A DNA stretch of 64,000 nt. It comes from an uncultured SAR116 cluster alpha proteobacterium. Its GTDB lineage: Bacteria; Pseudomonadota; Alphaproteobacteria; Puniceispirillales; Puniceispirillaceae. Shown in pieces: positions 21,015-28,963 of the stretch. Both the position numbers and the translations under genes were made by a program. The stretch is from the NCBI GenBank assembly GCA_902559985.1, contig CACEJY010000001.1, positions 18,732 through 82,731 of the forward strand, in the 5' to 3' direction. How positions within the stretch are numbered: the stretch's first letter is position 1; each line of letters opens with the position of its first letter. The notes under the pieces are model-generated. The model ran no database searches, was not told the origin of the DNA, and worked only from the letters and a program-made list of their open reading frames with translations.

Positions 21015-21938
21015 ATGAAAAATAAAACAGGACATTCCATTCCAGACCAGCCAGAAAGTTGGCGTTGGCCTGAAGAAAAATGGCGAGGCATTGTGAACAA
21101 AATTAGAGCAGGAAAATCTCTTAGGCCCGATGGTTGGCCAAATAATGCGAAAGTTGCTGTTGCATTGTCTTTTGACTCTGATCATGAGACGCAAACCTTG
21201 CGATGGGGACACCACTCCCCCGGCAAGCTTAGCCAAGGAGAGTATGGGTCGCGAGTAGGTGTCCCAAGAATTCTTGAAATGTTGGCACATTACAGTGCTC
21301 CATCTACTTTTTTTGTCCCTGCCGTAATTGCGATGCTTCACCCTGATGAACAGCGGCGTGTAGTTGCAGAGGGACATGAAGTGGGAATTCATTCGTGGAT
21401 CCATGAACTAAACAGTGCGCTAGCACCTGAGGATGAGAGAGACCTGCAGTTCCGTGCAGCAGACAAGCTTGAAGAAATTACTGGCGTACGTCCTGTAGGT
21501 ATTCGAACCCCATCTTGGGATTTTAGTCCACACACCATGAGCATAACTCGTGAAATGGGTTTGATCTATGACAGTTCTCTGATGGCCGATGATGATCCCT
21601 ATGAAATTCTTGAAGAAGGCCAGGCTACGGGTGTCGTTGAATTGCCTGTTGAATGGATACGCGATGATGCACCTTATTGGGCGATGGACCGTTTTGCTGG
21701 TTTGCGACCCTACACGCCACCATCGGGTGTAGCTGAAGTCTTTATTAGAGAATTTGATGGCGCTTATGAAGAAGGTGGGTTGTTTCTCCTTACAATGCAT
21801 CCCCACTTTATTGGGCATCGGTCTCGCATTCAGGTTTTGGATGAATTGCTCGCCCATATTAGATCACATCCTGACGTATGGATTGCCACGCACGCTGATA
21901 TTGCCCGTTATTGTAAAGAAAAAGCTGGGCTTGAATGA
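21015..21938 (+). CDS. Polysaccharide deacetylase (CE4)-fold hydrolase, PuuE/cyclic-imidase-like
   Basis: VALSFDSDHETQTLRW, STFFVPAVIAMLHPDEQRRVVAEGHEVGIHSWIHE, GIRTPSWDFSPHTM, LLTMHPHFIGHRSRI. Confidence 0.85.
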   Translation: MKNKTGHSIPDQPESWRWPEEKWRGIVNKIRAGKSLRPDGWPNNAKVAVALSFDSDHETQTLRWGHHSPGKLSQGEYGSRVGVPRILEMLAHYSAPSTFFVPAVIAMLHPDEQRRVVAEGHEVGIHSWIHELNSALAPEDERDLQFRAADKLEEITGVRPVGIRTPSWDFSPHTMSITREMGLIYDSSLMADDDPYEILEEGQATGVVELPVEWIRDDAPYWAMDRFAGLRPYTPPSGVAEVFIREFDGAYEEGGLFLLTMHPHFIGHRSRIQVLDELLAHIRSHPDVWIATHADIARYCKEKAGLE

Positions 21939-21961
21939 CAAAGGGGCTCACCTTTCATTTT

Positions 21962-23692
21962 TCACGCATTATTGCCTTTGTTAAGATATTCAACCTGGTC
22001 AGGTGGTGCCCCCATCGGGGTAAAAGTCTCAATTACTCTCTTGCCACCTATATTTGGAATGGAAGACAGCAAATTTTTGGTATAGGGATGTTGAGGCTTT
22101 TCAAATAATTTTTTTGTTTCATTTACCTCAACCACCTTTCCAAAATACATAACGGCCACACGATTACAAAACATTTTAACCACCGATAAATCATGACTGA
22201 TAAAAATATATGTTAAGTCAAATTTTTCTCTCAAATCTGAGAATAACTTCAATATTGTCGCTTGGACCGAAACATCTAATCCTGATGTAGGCTCATCAAG
22301 TATTACCAAAGACGGATGAAGGGTTAATATTCTTGCCAAACCAACTCTTCTTTGCTGTCCACCTGAAATTTCGTGAGGATACAAATCCAAATGCGTTTTT
22401 GGGAGATTGACAGCCGCGAGTATCTCCTCAACGCGCTGTTGCTTTTCAGCAAGGCTCAATTCAGTGTGAATATCTAACGGTTCAAGCAAAGATCGGCCTA
22501 TTTTCCAGCGAGGATCGAGAGAGGAGCCTGGATCCTGATAGGTGTACTGTAATCTTCTTCTTAATTGCCGTGCCTCAGAGGGTTTTAAGTGGCCAATTTC
22601 TGATCCCTCAAAGGTTATTTGTCCAGCCGTAAGAGGATGTATACCCATTACGGTTTTACCCAAAGTGGACTTTCCGCACCCTGACTCCCCAACTATTCCA
22701 AGTATCTCACCTTTTCTGACTTCAAGAGAGACGTCATCAATTGCTTTAAGCCAGCCAATCCTTTTGTTCCAAACATTATCAATTGAGAACCATTTTGAGA
22801 GATTATTGATCTGCAATATTGGCCCATCGTCATCTTTTGACTTTTTTAAAGCGCTCGCCTGTCCCATTGGCAAACTGTTAAGAAGCTTTTTTGTATATGA
22901 GTGGCGCGGATTGGTAAAAAATTTATTTGAGTCAGAGTTCTCAACGATCTTTCCATCTAACATAACTGAAATTTGATCACAAATCTCATAGGCTACACCG
23001 AGGTCATGAGTCGTGAAAATAACCGACACACCTCTCTCAACAGTAAGATTTCTTATAAGCTTTAAGATTTGTGCTTGGATTGTAACATCCAAGGCCGTGG
23101 TGGGCTCATCTGCAATTATCATTTGGGGCTCTGGCAAAAGAGCCATTGCAATCATTAGCCTTTGTCTTTGGCCTCCTGAGACCTCATGAGGATAACGTTT
23201 CATTATCCCCTCTGCATCGGGTAACTGCACTTGTTTGAGGAGTTCAATTATTCTTTTTCTATCATTTTTTTTCCTACTCGCCTCATATCGTGAAGATGTA
23301 TCCTGAGCCGACCTTTCCGGTGATTTCCACTTCATTAACTCCATCATTTGAGATCCGATCGTAAAAAAAGGATTAAATGATGAAAACGGATCTTGAGGTA
23401 TAAAAGTTACTGTCCTCCCTCGAAACGAATTGGCTAATGACTTCTCGGGGACTTTCAATAAATCCGTATCTTCAAATAATATGGTGCCAGATGAGATGAC
23501 AGCGGAGTTTTTCGGCAAAATTCCCAACACAGAGCGTGCCAAAGTTGTCTTGCCACAGCCAGACTCTCCAACAAGTCCCTTTATCTCCGCAGGCAGGATA
23601 TCAAAATCCACTTTGTCTAATACCTTTGTGAGGCCAGCGTCAGTTTTAAAACTGACTTCCAATTCGCGGACTTTTAATAACGGGTCAGTCAC
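21962..23692 (-). CDS. Dipeptide/oligopeptide-type ABC transporter, fused double ATP-binding protein (DppD-DppF-like)
   Basis: Two ABC domains: Walker A GESGCGKTTLA and GESGCGKSTLG; signatures VSGGQRQRLMIAM and ISGGQQRRVGLAR. Likely GTG start at 23692 with GGAG SD; the ORF track extends to 23737. Confidence 0.92.
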   Translation of the reverse strand: MTDPLLKVRELEVSFKTDAGLTKVLDKVDFDILPAEIKGLVGESGCGKTTLARSVLGILPKNSAVISSGTILFEDTDLLKVPEKSLANSFRGRTVTFIPQDPFSSFNPFFTIGSQMMELMKWKSPERSAQDTSSRYEASRKKNDRKRIIELLKQVQLPDAEGIMKRYPHEVSGGQRQRLMIAMALLPEPQMIIADEPTTALDVTIQAQILKLIRNLTVERGVSVIFTTHDLGVAYEICDQISVMLDGKIVENSDSNKFFTNPRHSYTKKLLNSLPMGQASALKKSKDDDGPILQINNLSKWFSIDNVWNKRIGWLKAIDDVSLEVRKGEILGIVGESGCGKSTLGKTVMGIHPLTAGQITFEGSEIGHLKPSEARQLRRRLQYTYQDPGSSLDPRWKIGRSLLEPLDIHTELSLAEKQQRVEEILAAVNLPKTHLDLYPHEISGGQQRRVGLARILTLHPSLVILDEPTSGLDVSVQATILKLFSDLREKFDLTYIFISHDLSVVKMFCNRVAVMYFGKVVEVNETKKLFEKPQHPYTKNLLSSIPNIGGKRVIETFTPMGAPPDQVEYLNKGNNA

Positions 23693-24476
23693 TAGTACTT
23701 CTCCTTGTTCGAGGATCAAGTACATCTCGTAACCCATCTCCGAGAAGATTAAATCCCATTACAACAAGAAATATCGCTATACCAGGCGCGGTAGCGTACC
23801 ACCATGCCTCAGGCAAAAATTCTCGCGACTCAGCGATTGTTCTACCCCACTCAGGACTTGGTGCTGGGGGTCCTAGGCCCAAAAATCCGAGCGCAGCTGC
23901 TGTTAAAATTGTACCACCCATTCCAATAGTAGTTCTCACAATAATTGAAGAAGAAATATTTGGTAAAACATGCATCACCATAACGCGCAAAGGCTTCGCT
24001 CCAAGAGCAATTGATGCCTCAACATAAGCTTCGTTGAGAGCTGATCTAGTTTCGGCATAAACAAGACGAGCCCAAAAAGGCCAATATGTAGCGGAAAGCG
24101 CAAGAATAACGTTTTCTATTGAAGCTCCCAATGTTTGAGCTATCGCAATGGCCAGTATAATTTGCGGGACAGCAAGAAAAATATCAGAAACACGCATCAG
24201 GGCATCAGAAACCCAATTTCTATAATAACCTGCTAATAATCCAATGGGTACGCCGATTAGCACAGAAACCCCAATGGCTATGACTGCTATTGTTATGGTA
24301 ATCCTTGCGCCAAAAAGCATCCGTGAGAAAATATCAGATCCCATTCTGTCTGTGCCAAAGAAATGCTGCACGCTTGGCCCCATGAGCCTCTCTGCGGGAT
24401 GAAACTCGGTAACATCATCTGGATATGGAGCTAAAACAGGTGCGGCAATTGCGACAATAATTAAACCAAGGATCAA
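23685..24476 (-). CDS. Dpp-type ABC transporter permease (DppC-like)
   Basis: HFFGTDRMGSDIFSRMLFGARITI and EAYVEASIALGAKPLRVMVMHVLPN EAA motif. First canonical start is TTG at 24476; true N-terminus may lie upstream. Confidence 0.9.
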   Translation of the reverse strand: MILGLIIVAIAAPVLAPYPDDVTEFHPAERLMGPSVQHFFGTDRMGSDIFSRMLFGARITITIAVIAIGVSVLIGVPIGLLAGYYRNWVSDALMRVSDIFLAVPQIILAIAIAQTLGASIENVILALSATYWPFWARLVYAETRSALNEAYVEASIALGAKPLRVMVMHVLPNISSSIIVRTTIGMGGTILTAAALGFLGLGPPAPSPEWGRTIAESREFLPEAWWYATAPGIAIFLVVMGFNLLGDGLRDVLDPRTRRSTSD

Positions 24477-24552
24477 AATTGCTCCTATTAAGGATGTCTT
24501 ATCGCGAGCAAGCCTTCCAATAATGAAATTTAAAGTTTCCAGTTTTTTCTCC

Positions 24553-25551
24553 CTAATTTCGGGGGTCTATCACACCCTGAATTATGTCAACAATTAAATT
24601 TATGATGATGAAAAACGCGCCGGTGATAAGTGTGAAGCCCATTATCGCGTTATAGTCAGAGTTTAATATTGCTTCCACTGCGTACAATCCGAGACCAGGC
24701 CAATCATAGACGGCTTCAACTACCACCGTTCCAGCTATCAATATACCGAATACTAATCCAATTTGAGTCACAGTTCCGATCAGGGCGTTGCGAAGCACAT
24801 ATTTCCAAATAATGATTCTACTTGGAAAGCCCATGGCCTGTTCGTATAAAACGTAATTTGAGTTGATTGCGTCCAAAACGCCAGCCCGTGTAAATCTCAT
24901 GATCGTAGCCATTGCTGGGAACGCCAGCGTCAACGTGGGCAAAACCAGATGTGCTGCAGCGTTCGTAAAACTATCCAAATCACCCGCAATAATGCTGTCA
25001 ATAAGAAAAAAGCCAGTTATTACCTCTGGGCCCCAACCATCTATTCTACCTTGCAAAGGGGTAATTTGTAATTCCATCGCAAACAAAAGTTGAAAGAGAA
25101 TAGCAAGCCAAAAGCTTGCGATTGCAAGACCCGAAACTGTTATAACCCTTAAAACATGGTCAAACATTGTATTACGATATACTGCAGCGATAACGCCCAA
25201 CGGAATACCAACGACCGTAGACAGAAGCACTGCCATAAATGTCAGCTCCATTGTCGCAGGTAACCGCGACAGTAGGTCTTCAGAGATTGGACGTTGGGTA
25301 TAAATACTGACGCCAAGATCTCCCTGCGTTACCCCAATTAAATAATTAATTAGCTGTATGTGTAGTGGTTTATCAAAGCCGTAGCGTGCCCTTAATTCCT
25401 CAATTTGTTCATTTGTTGCATTTTCACCTGCAAAAAATGCTACCGGGTCGGCAGGTATAATATGGCTGATTGTAAAGGTAATAATCATCAAACCAACAAG
25501 TGTCGGCACGAACCAGAGTAACCTATTGATAACTAGAACCAGTGTACGCAT
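24553..25551 (-). CDS. Dpp-type ABC transporter permease (DppB-like)
   Basis: INRLLWFVPTLVGLMIITFTISHIIPADPVAFFAG, RYGFDKPLHIQLINYL; C-terminus LIVDIIQGVIDPRN. Confidence 0.93.
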   Translation of the reverse strand: MRTLVLVINRLLWFVPTLVGLMIITFTISHIIPADPVAFFAGENATNEQIEELRARYGFDKPLHIQLINYLIGVTQGDLGVSIYTQRPISEDLLSRLPATMELTFMAVLLSTVVGIPLGVIAAVYRNTMFDHVLRVITVSGLAIASFWLAILFQLLFAMELQITPLQGRIDGWGPEVITGFFLIDSIIAGDLDSFTNAAAHLVLPTLTLAFPAMATIMRFTRAGVLDAINSNYVLYEQAMGFPSRIIIWKYVLRNALIGTVTQIGLVFGILIAGTVVVEAVYDWPGLGLYAVEAILNSDYNAIMGFTLITGAFFIIINLIVDIIQGVIDPRN

Positions 25552-25562
25552 TCTACTTCACA

Positions 25563-25610
25563 ATTCTATGAGATGATGCGCCCCCAAAAGGAGGCGCATC
25601 GTCATAGAAT
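25563..25610 (-). promoter_or_regulatory. Long intercistronic stem-loop between dppA-like and dppB-like genes
   Basis: Minus strand ATTCTATGA-C-GATGCGCC ... GGCGCATC-ATC-TCATAGAAT: 9 + 8 bp paired, directly after the dppA-like stop codon; no U-tract follows. Confidence 0.7.
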
Positions 25611-27176
25611 TTACTCCATATGTACCCAACGCATTTCTTGTGCGTTTCCAATTGGTGAAAAGCGAACACCTTTCACCTTCTTATTGTAGGGGCCAAACCA
25701 CTTTGTATTATAAACAAAGATGCCCCCTGCATCATCGGTCACCATTTTCGCTGCTTTTTTATAATTCGCAGCTCGTTTAGCTTGGTCTGGTTCGACGCGT
25801 GCTTCCATCAAGAGCTTGTCAACTTCGGGGTCGCAATACCAAGAATTATTCCGGGCACCGACCTGATCACAAGCATACATCTCACCAATCCAATTGTTTG
25901 GATCAGCGTAATATGTAGAACGCCACAGCCACAACAAATCATACATTTGCTGCTCGTCACGCATCTTTTTGGACGCCACGGACCATGGCTCAGAGACAAT
26001 TTTACTCTTTACACCAATTTTGCTGAGACCATTCTGGAGCAGTGCGGCAGCTTGCTCGGTTTGACCATAGCCTGTTAGAGCCCCAATAGTAATTTCAGGT
26101 ATTGGCTGTTTTACCTTTGCAAGATACTCCTTAGCTTTTTCTAAATCGAAAGTGTAGCCTTTTTCATCTTTTGGATTTCCCCATATGTTGTTGGGAACAG
26201 GAACAGGATTTCTTGCAACTGATCCTGACAAGATATTGTTAATGAAAGAGTCGTAGTCAAAAGCATAGGACAACGCCTTTCTAAGGTTTACATCATCGAA
26301 TGGTTTTCTTCCATTGTGAATAATGGAATAAAAAATTCTCATGGACTCTTCTTCCATGACATTCATGTTGTCATCTGCTGCCAAGCGCTTAACCTGGTCC
26401 TGCGGTAGATACCCATCAGTACCGTGAAAATCACCATTCATCAGGCCCAAAACTCGAGAGTTGATCTCCTTGACTGTGCGAAATTCAATTTCGTCAAGAT
26501 ATTTGTCACCCCAACCCATGAAATGATTAGCATAACGCTTTGCCTGAAACCCGATTGCAGGGTCATACCTAGTCAGCTCAAATGAACCAGAACCAGCCTC
26601 ATTTTTAGACAACCACACGCCACCCCAGTCTCCATTTACTTCCTTAGATTTAAGTAAGTCAGAATTTACGACATGAATAGCTGGAACCGTAGCCAGAAAA
26701 ATAGAAGACGGTTTTTTCAAATTAAATACCACTGTATGTGCATCGGGAGCTTTAGTTGATCCCGGATCTAGTGACTTTGAGAAAAGCGAAAAGGCACCCT
26801 TTTTCAGCGCGAGGATACGTTCAATTGAATAAACGACATCCTTTGCTTCAACTGGAGAACCATCATGAAAAGTTGATCCTTTCCGAAGCTTAAAAGTGTA
26901 CTTTTTTCCATCCGATGAAATATCATAACTTTCAGCCAGCCAAGGTGTTAGTTTGGGTGGATTGTCTAGCCATCTCATAAGCCCATCATACATATTAAGG
27001 CGAGACGCCACGCGCCCAACATCGTAAATTACATGTGGATCAAGCGTGTCATATGGTGAAGAATTCGCAAAAACAAATTTGCTTTTTGCAAAAGACTTTG
27101 TTGGTGTACCAGTCATACTTATGGCAAATATGGCCAAAAGCACAGCAAAGGTACGAAATACTGTAATAAAAGACAT
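25611..27176 (-). CDS. ABC transporter substrate-binding protein, family 5 (DppA/OppA-like)
   Basis: LDPHVIYDVGRVASRLNMYDGLMRWLD, LAESYDISSDGKKYTFKLRKGSTFHDGSPVEAKDVVYSIER. Start at ATG 27176. Confidence 0.93.
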   Translation of the reverse strand: MSFITVFRTFAVLLAIFAISMTGTPTKSFAKSKFVFANSSPYDTLDPHVIYDVGRVASRLNMYDGLMRWLDNPPKLTPWLAESYDISSDGKKYTFKLRKGSTFHDGSPVEAKDVVYSIERILALKKGAFSLFSKSLDPGSTKAPDAHTVVFNLKKPSSIFLATVPAIHVVNSDLLKSKEVNGDWGGVWLSKNEAGSGSFELTRYDPAIGFQAKRYANHFMGWGDKYLDEIEFRTVKEINSRVLGLMNGDFHGTDGYLPQDQVKRLAADDNMNVMEEESMRIFYSIIHNGRKPFDDVNLRKALSYAFDYDSFINNILSGSVARNPVPVPNNIWGNPKDEKGYTFDLEKAKEYLAKVKQPIPEITIGALTGYGQTEQAAALLQNGLSKIGVKSKIVSEPWSVASKKMRDEQQMYDLLWLWRSTYYADPNNWIGEMYACDQVGARNNSWYCDPEVDKLLMEARVEPDQAKRAANYKKAAKMVTDDAGGIFVYNTKWFGPYNKKVKGVRFSPIGNAQEMRWVHME

Positions 27177-27271
27177 AGTTCCTTTCCTCCTTACTTGCCT
27201 GCACTTATAGAAATTATGGACTATCAAGTTTCGAATTAATTATTACCAGTGCAGAGAATGATAATCCTTGG

Positions 27272-28027
27272 TTAACGATTCCATTGAAACCCATCCACAA
27301 TTATATCTTGCCCAGTGACAAAGCAGGGCTCAGATAAAGTTAAAAACTCTACGAGCGCAGCAACATCGCCAGGCGTTCCAACTCTTTCGGACGCTATACC
27401 TTTAATTAGTTCAGCCTCACGATTAGCAATCACTGGATTCTTTGCAATTTCAGTTTTGATTAAGCCTGGACATATCGCATTAATCAAAATTTTTGGGCCT
27501 AATTCCTTTGCCAAGGCTCGTGTCATGCCAATTATACCGGCTTTTGCAGCGGCATATGCAAATCTTGAAACTGCAGCGGTTACTCCTCCGCTATGCGCAT
27601 TTAACGATGACATAGAAACGATGCGGCCTTCACCAGAATCAATCATGAAAGGCGCAACAGCCTGAATCCAGTTAAAGCAACTCTTCAAATTTATATCAAT
27701 AGTCCTGTCCCACTCCTCTTCTTTGATCTCGAGAATGCCGATGGGCATTGATTTACCCGCATTATTTACAAGAATGTCTATCCGACCAAATTTCTCTTTG
27801 ACAGTAGCAGCTATATTTTTTGCTTTTTGATGATCCGCAACATCTGCATTAAAAACTAAACAGTCCGTGCCAAGATCTTCAATTTCTTTTTTGGTTGCGG
27901 CCATCTCGGAAGTGAGTATGTCCACTAAAACAATCGCACAGCCTTTTTCGGCCAATCGTAAAGCACACCCTCTACCAATTCCTCTGGCACCACCGGTAAT
28001 TATTGCAACTTTATCTTTTTGGACCAT
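27272..28027 (-). CDS. SDR family oxidoreductase
   Basis: VAIITGGARGIGRGCALRLAEKG, LVNNAGKS, YAAAKAGIIGMTRALAKELG. Confidence 0.92.
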   Translation of the reverse strand: MVQKDKVAIITGGARGIGRGCALRLAEKGCAIVLVDILTSEMAATKKEIEDLGTDCLVFNADVADHQKAKNIAATVKEKFGRIDILVNNAGKSMPIGILEIKEEEWDRTIDINLKSCFNWIQAVAPFMIDSGEGRIVSMSSLNAHSGGVTAAVSRFAYAAAKAGIIGMTRALAKELGPKILINAICPGLIKTEIAKNPVIANREAELIKGIASERVGTPGDVAALVEFLTLSEPCFVTGQDIIVDGFQWNR

Positions 28028-28120
28028 CTGTCCACGTATCCATCTTGGTCAGAAACAACAAAAATATTGACAGTTCCGACTATTATTCGTCAATAGTTTT
28101 ATATATATATCTGAATATTG

Positions 28121-28136
28121 GTTCATATATATGAAC
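28121..28136. promoter_or_regulatory. Perfect 16-bp palindrome, candidate IclR operator
   Basis: GTTCATATATATGAAC equals its own reverse complement; lies between divergent SDR (start 28027) and IclR (likely TTG start 28163). Confidence 0.55.
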
Positions 28137-28162
28137 AAAATCAGCCTAGGGAGGGCAAATCC

Positions 28163-28963
28163 TTGTCTGAAAATGTCAAATCAGCTGTCCGCACTCTTCG
28201 GATGCTTGAACTGTTTGCGAACGAACAAAAACCACTTACTCTGAAGCAAATTACAACTTATTTGGAAATGCCCAAAAGCTCTGCATTCATGTTATTGAAC
28301 ACATTGATTCGAGAACATTATATTGAAGAAATTGGCAGTGGCCAGTTCACTCTAGCCAATACCCTAAAGGGGGCTGGCAATTGGCTTGGGGGCATTATTG
28401 AAGTCATTCGAACTGAAGCCATAAAAGAGATGGATAATCTTATTAGTGTTTTTGGCGAAAGCGTTGTTCTCGGTTGTTTAACTACTAATAACAACGTTCG
28501 CATCGTAAGCGCTCGACAGAGTACTCGAGAAATGGGCTATATCGTCGCGCAAAACCCGACGATACCCTCATGGTGTTCTTGCATGGGCCATGCGATTCTT
28601 GCCAACATGCCCGAAGACATAGTTCTAAATTATCTTAAAAAATCAGATTTAAAAAAGCTCACTGATCAAACAGTAACTGACCCAAGAAAAATCATAAGTA
28701 AGCTAAAAAAATGGCGTGATCTTGGCTATGCTTTAAACATTAATGAGCGCATTGACGGAGCCAGCGGAATTGCTGTTCCAATTTTTGACTCTAATGGATG
28801 GCCACAGGCGTCCCTCAATATCGTGATGCTGACGCCACGATTTCACCTATGCAAAGAAGAAGTTATCTCAGAGTTACAAAACTCTGCCAGGCGAATTGAA
28901 AAAGCAATATTCTTGCCACAAAAAGATACGATTATGGAACCAGAGAAATGGCTTATCGCGTAG
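28163..28963 (+). CDS. IclR family transcriptional regulator
   Basis: N-terminal wHTH LRMLELFANEQKPLTLKQITTYLEMPKSSAFMLLNTLIRE; C-terminal effector domain. SD AGGGAGG precedes TTG at 28163; ORF track uses TTG 28118. Confidence 0.87.
   Translation: MSENVKSAVRTLRMLELFANEQKPLTLKQITTYLEMPKSSAFMLLNTLIREHYIEEIGSGQFTLANTLKGAGNWLGGIIEVIRTEAIKEMDNLISVFGESVVLGCLTTNNNVRIVSARQSTREMGYIVAQNPTIPSWCSCMGHAILANMPEDIVLNYLKKSDLKKLTDQTVTDPRKIISKLKKWRDLGYALNINERIDGASGIAVPIFDSNGWPQASLNIVMLTPRFHLCKEEVISELQNSARRIEKAIFLPQKDTIMEPEKWLIA

Noticed and set aside
28067-28095. TTGACA at 28067 as a sigma70 promoter for the IclR operon
   Set aside because: At 17-nt spacing the -10 would be TCAATA, a poor match; not enough to call a promoter.
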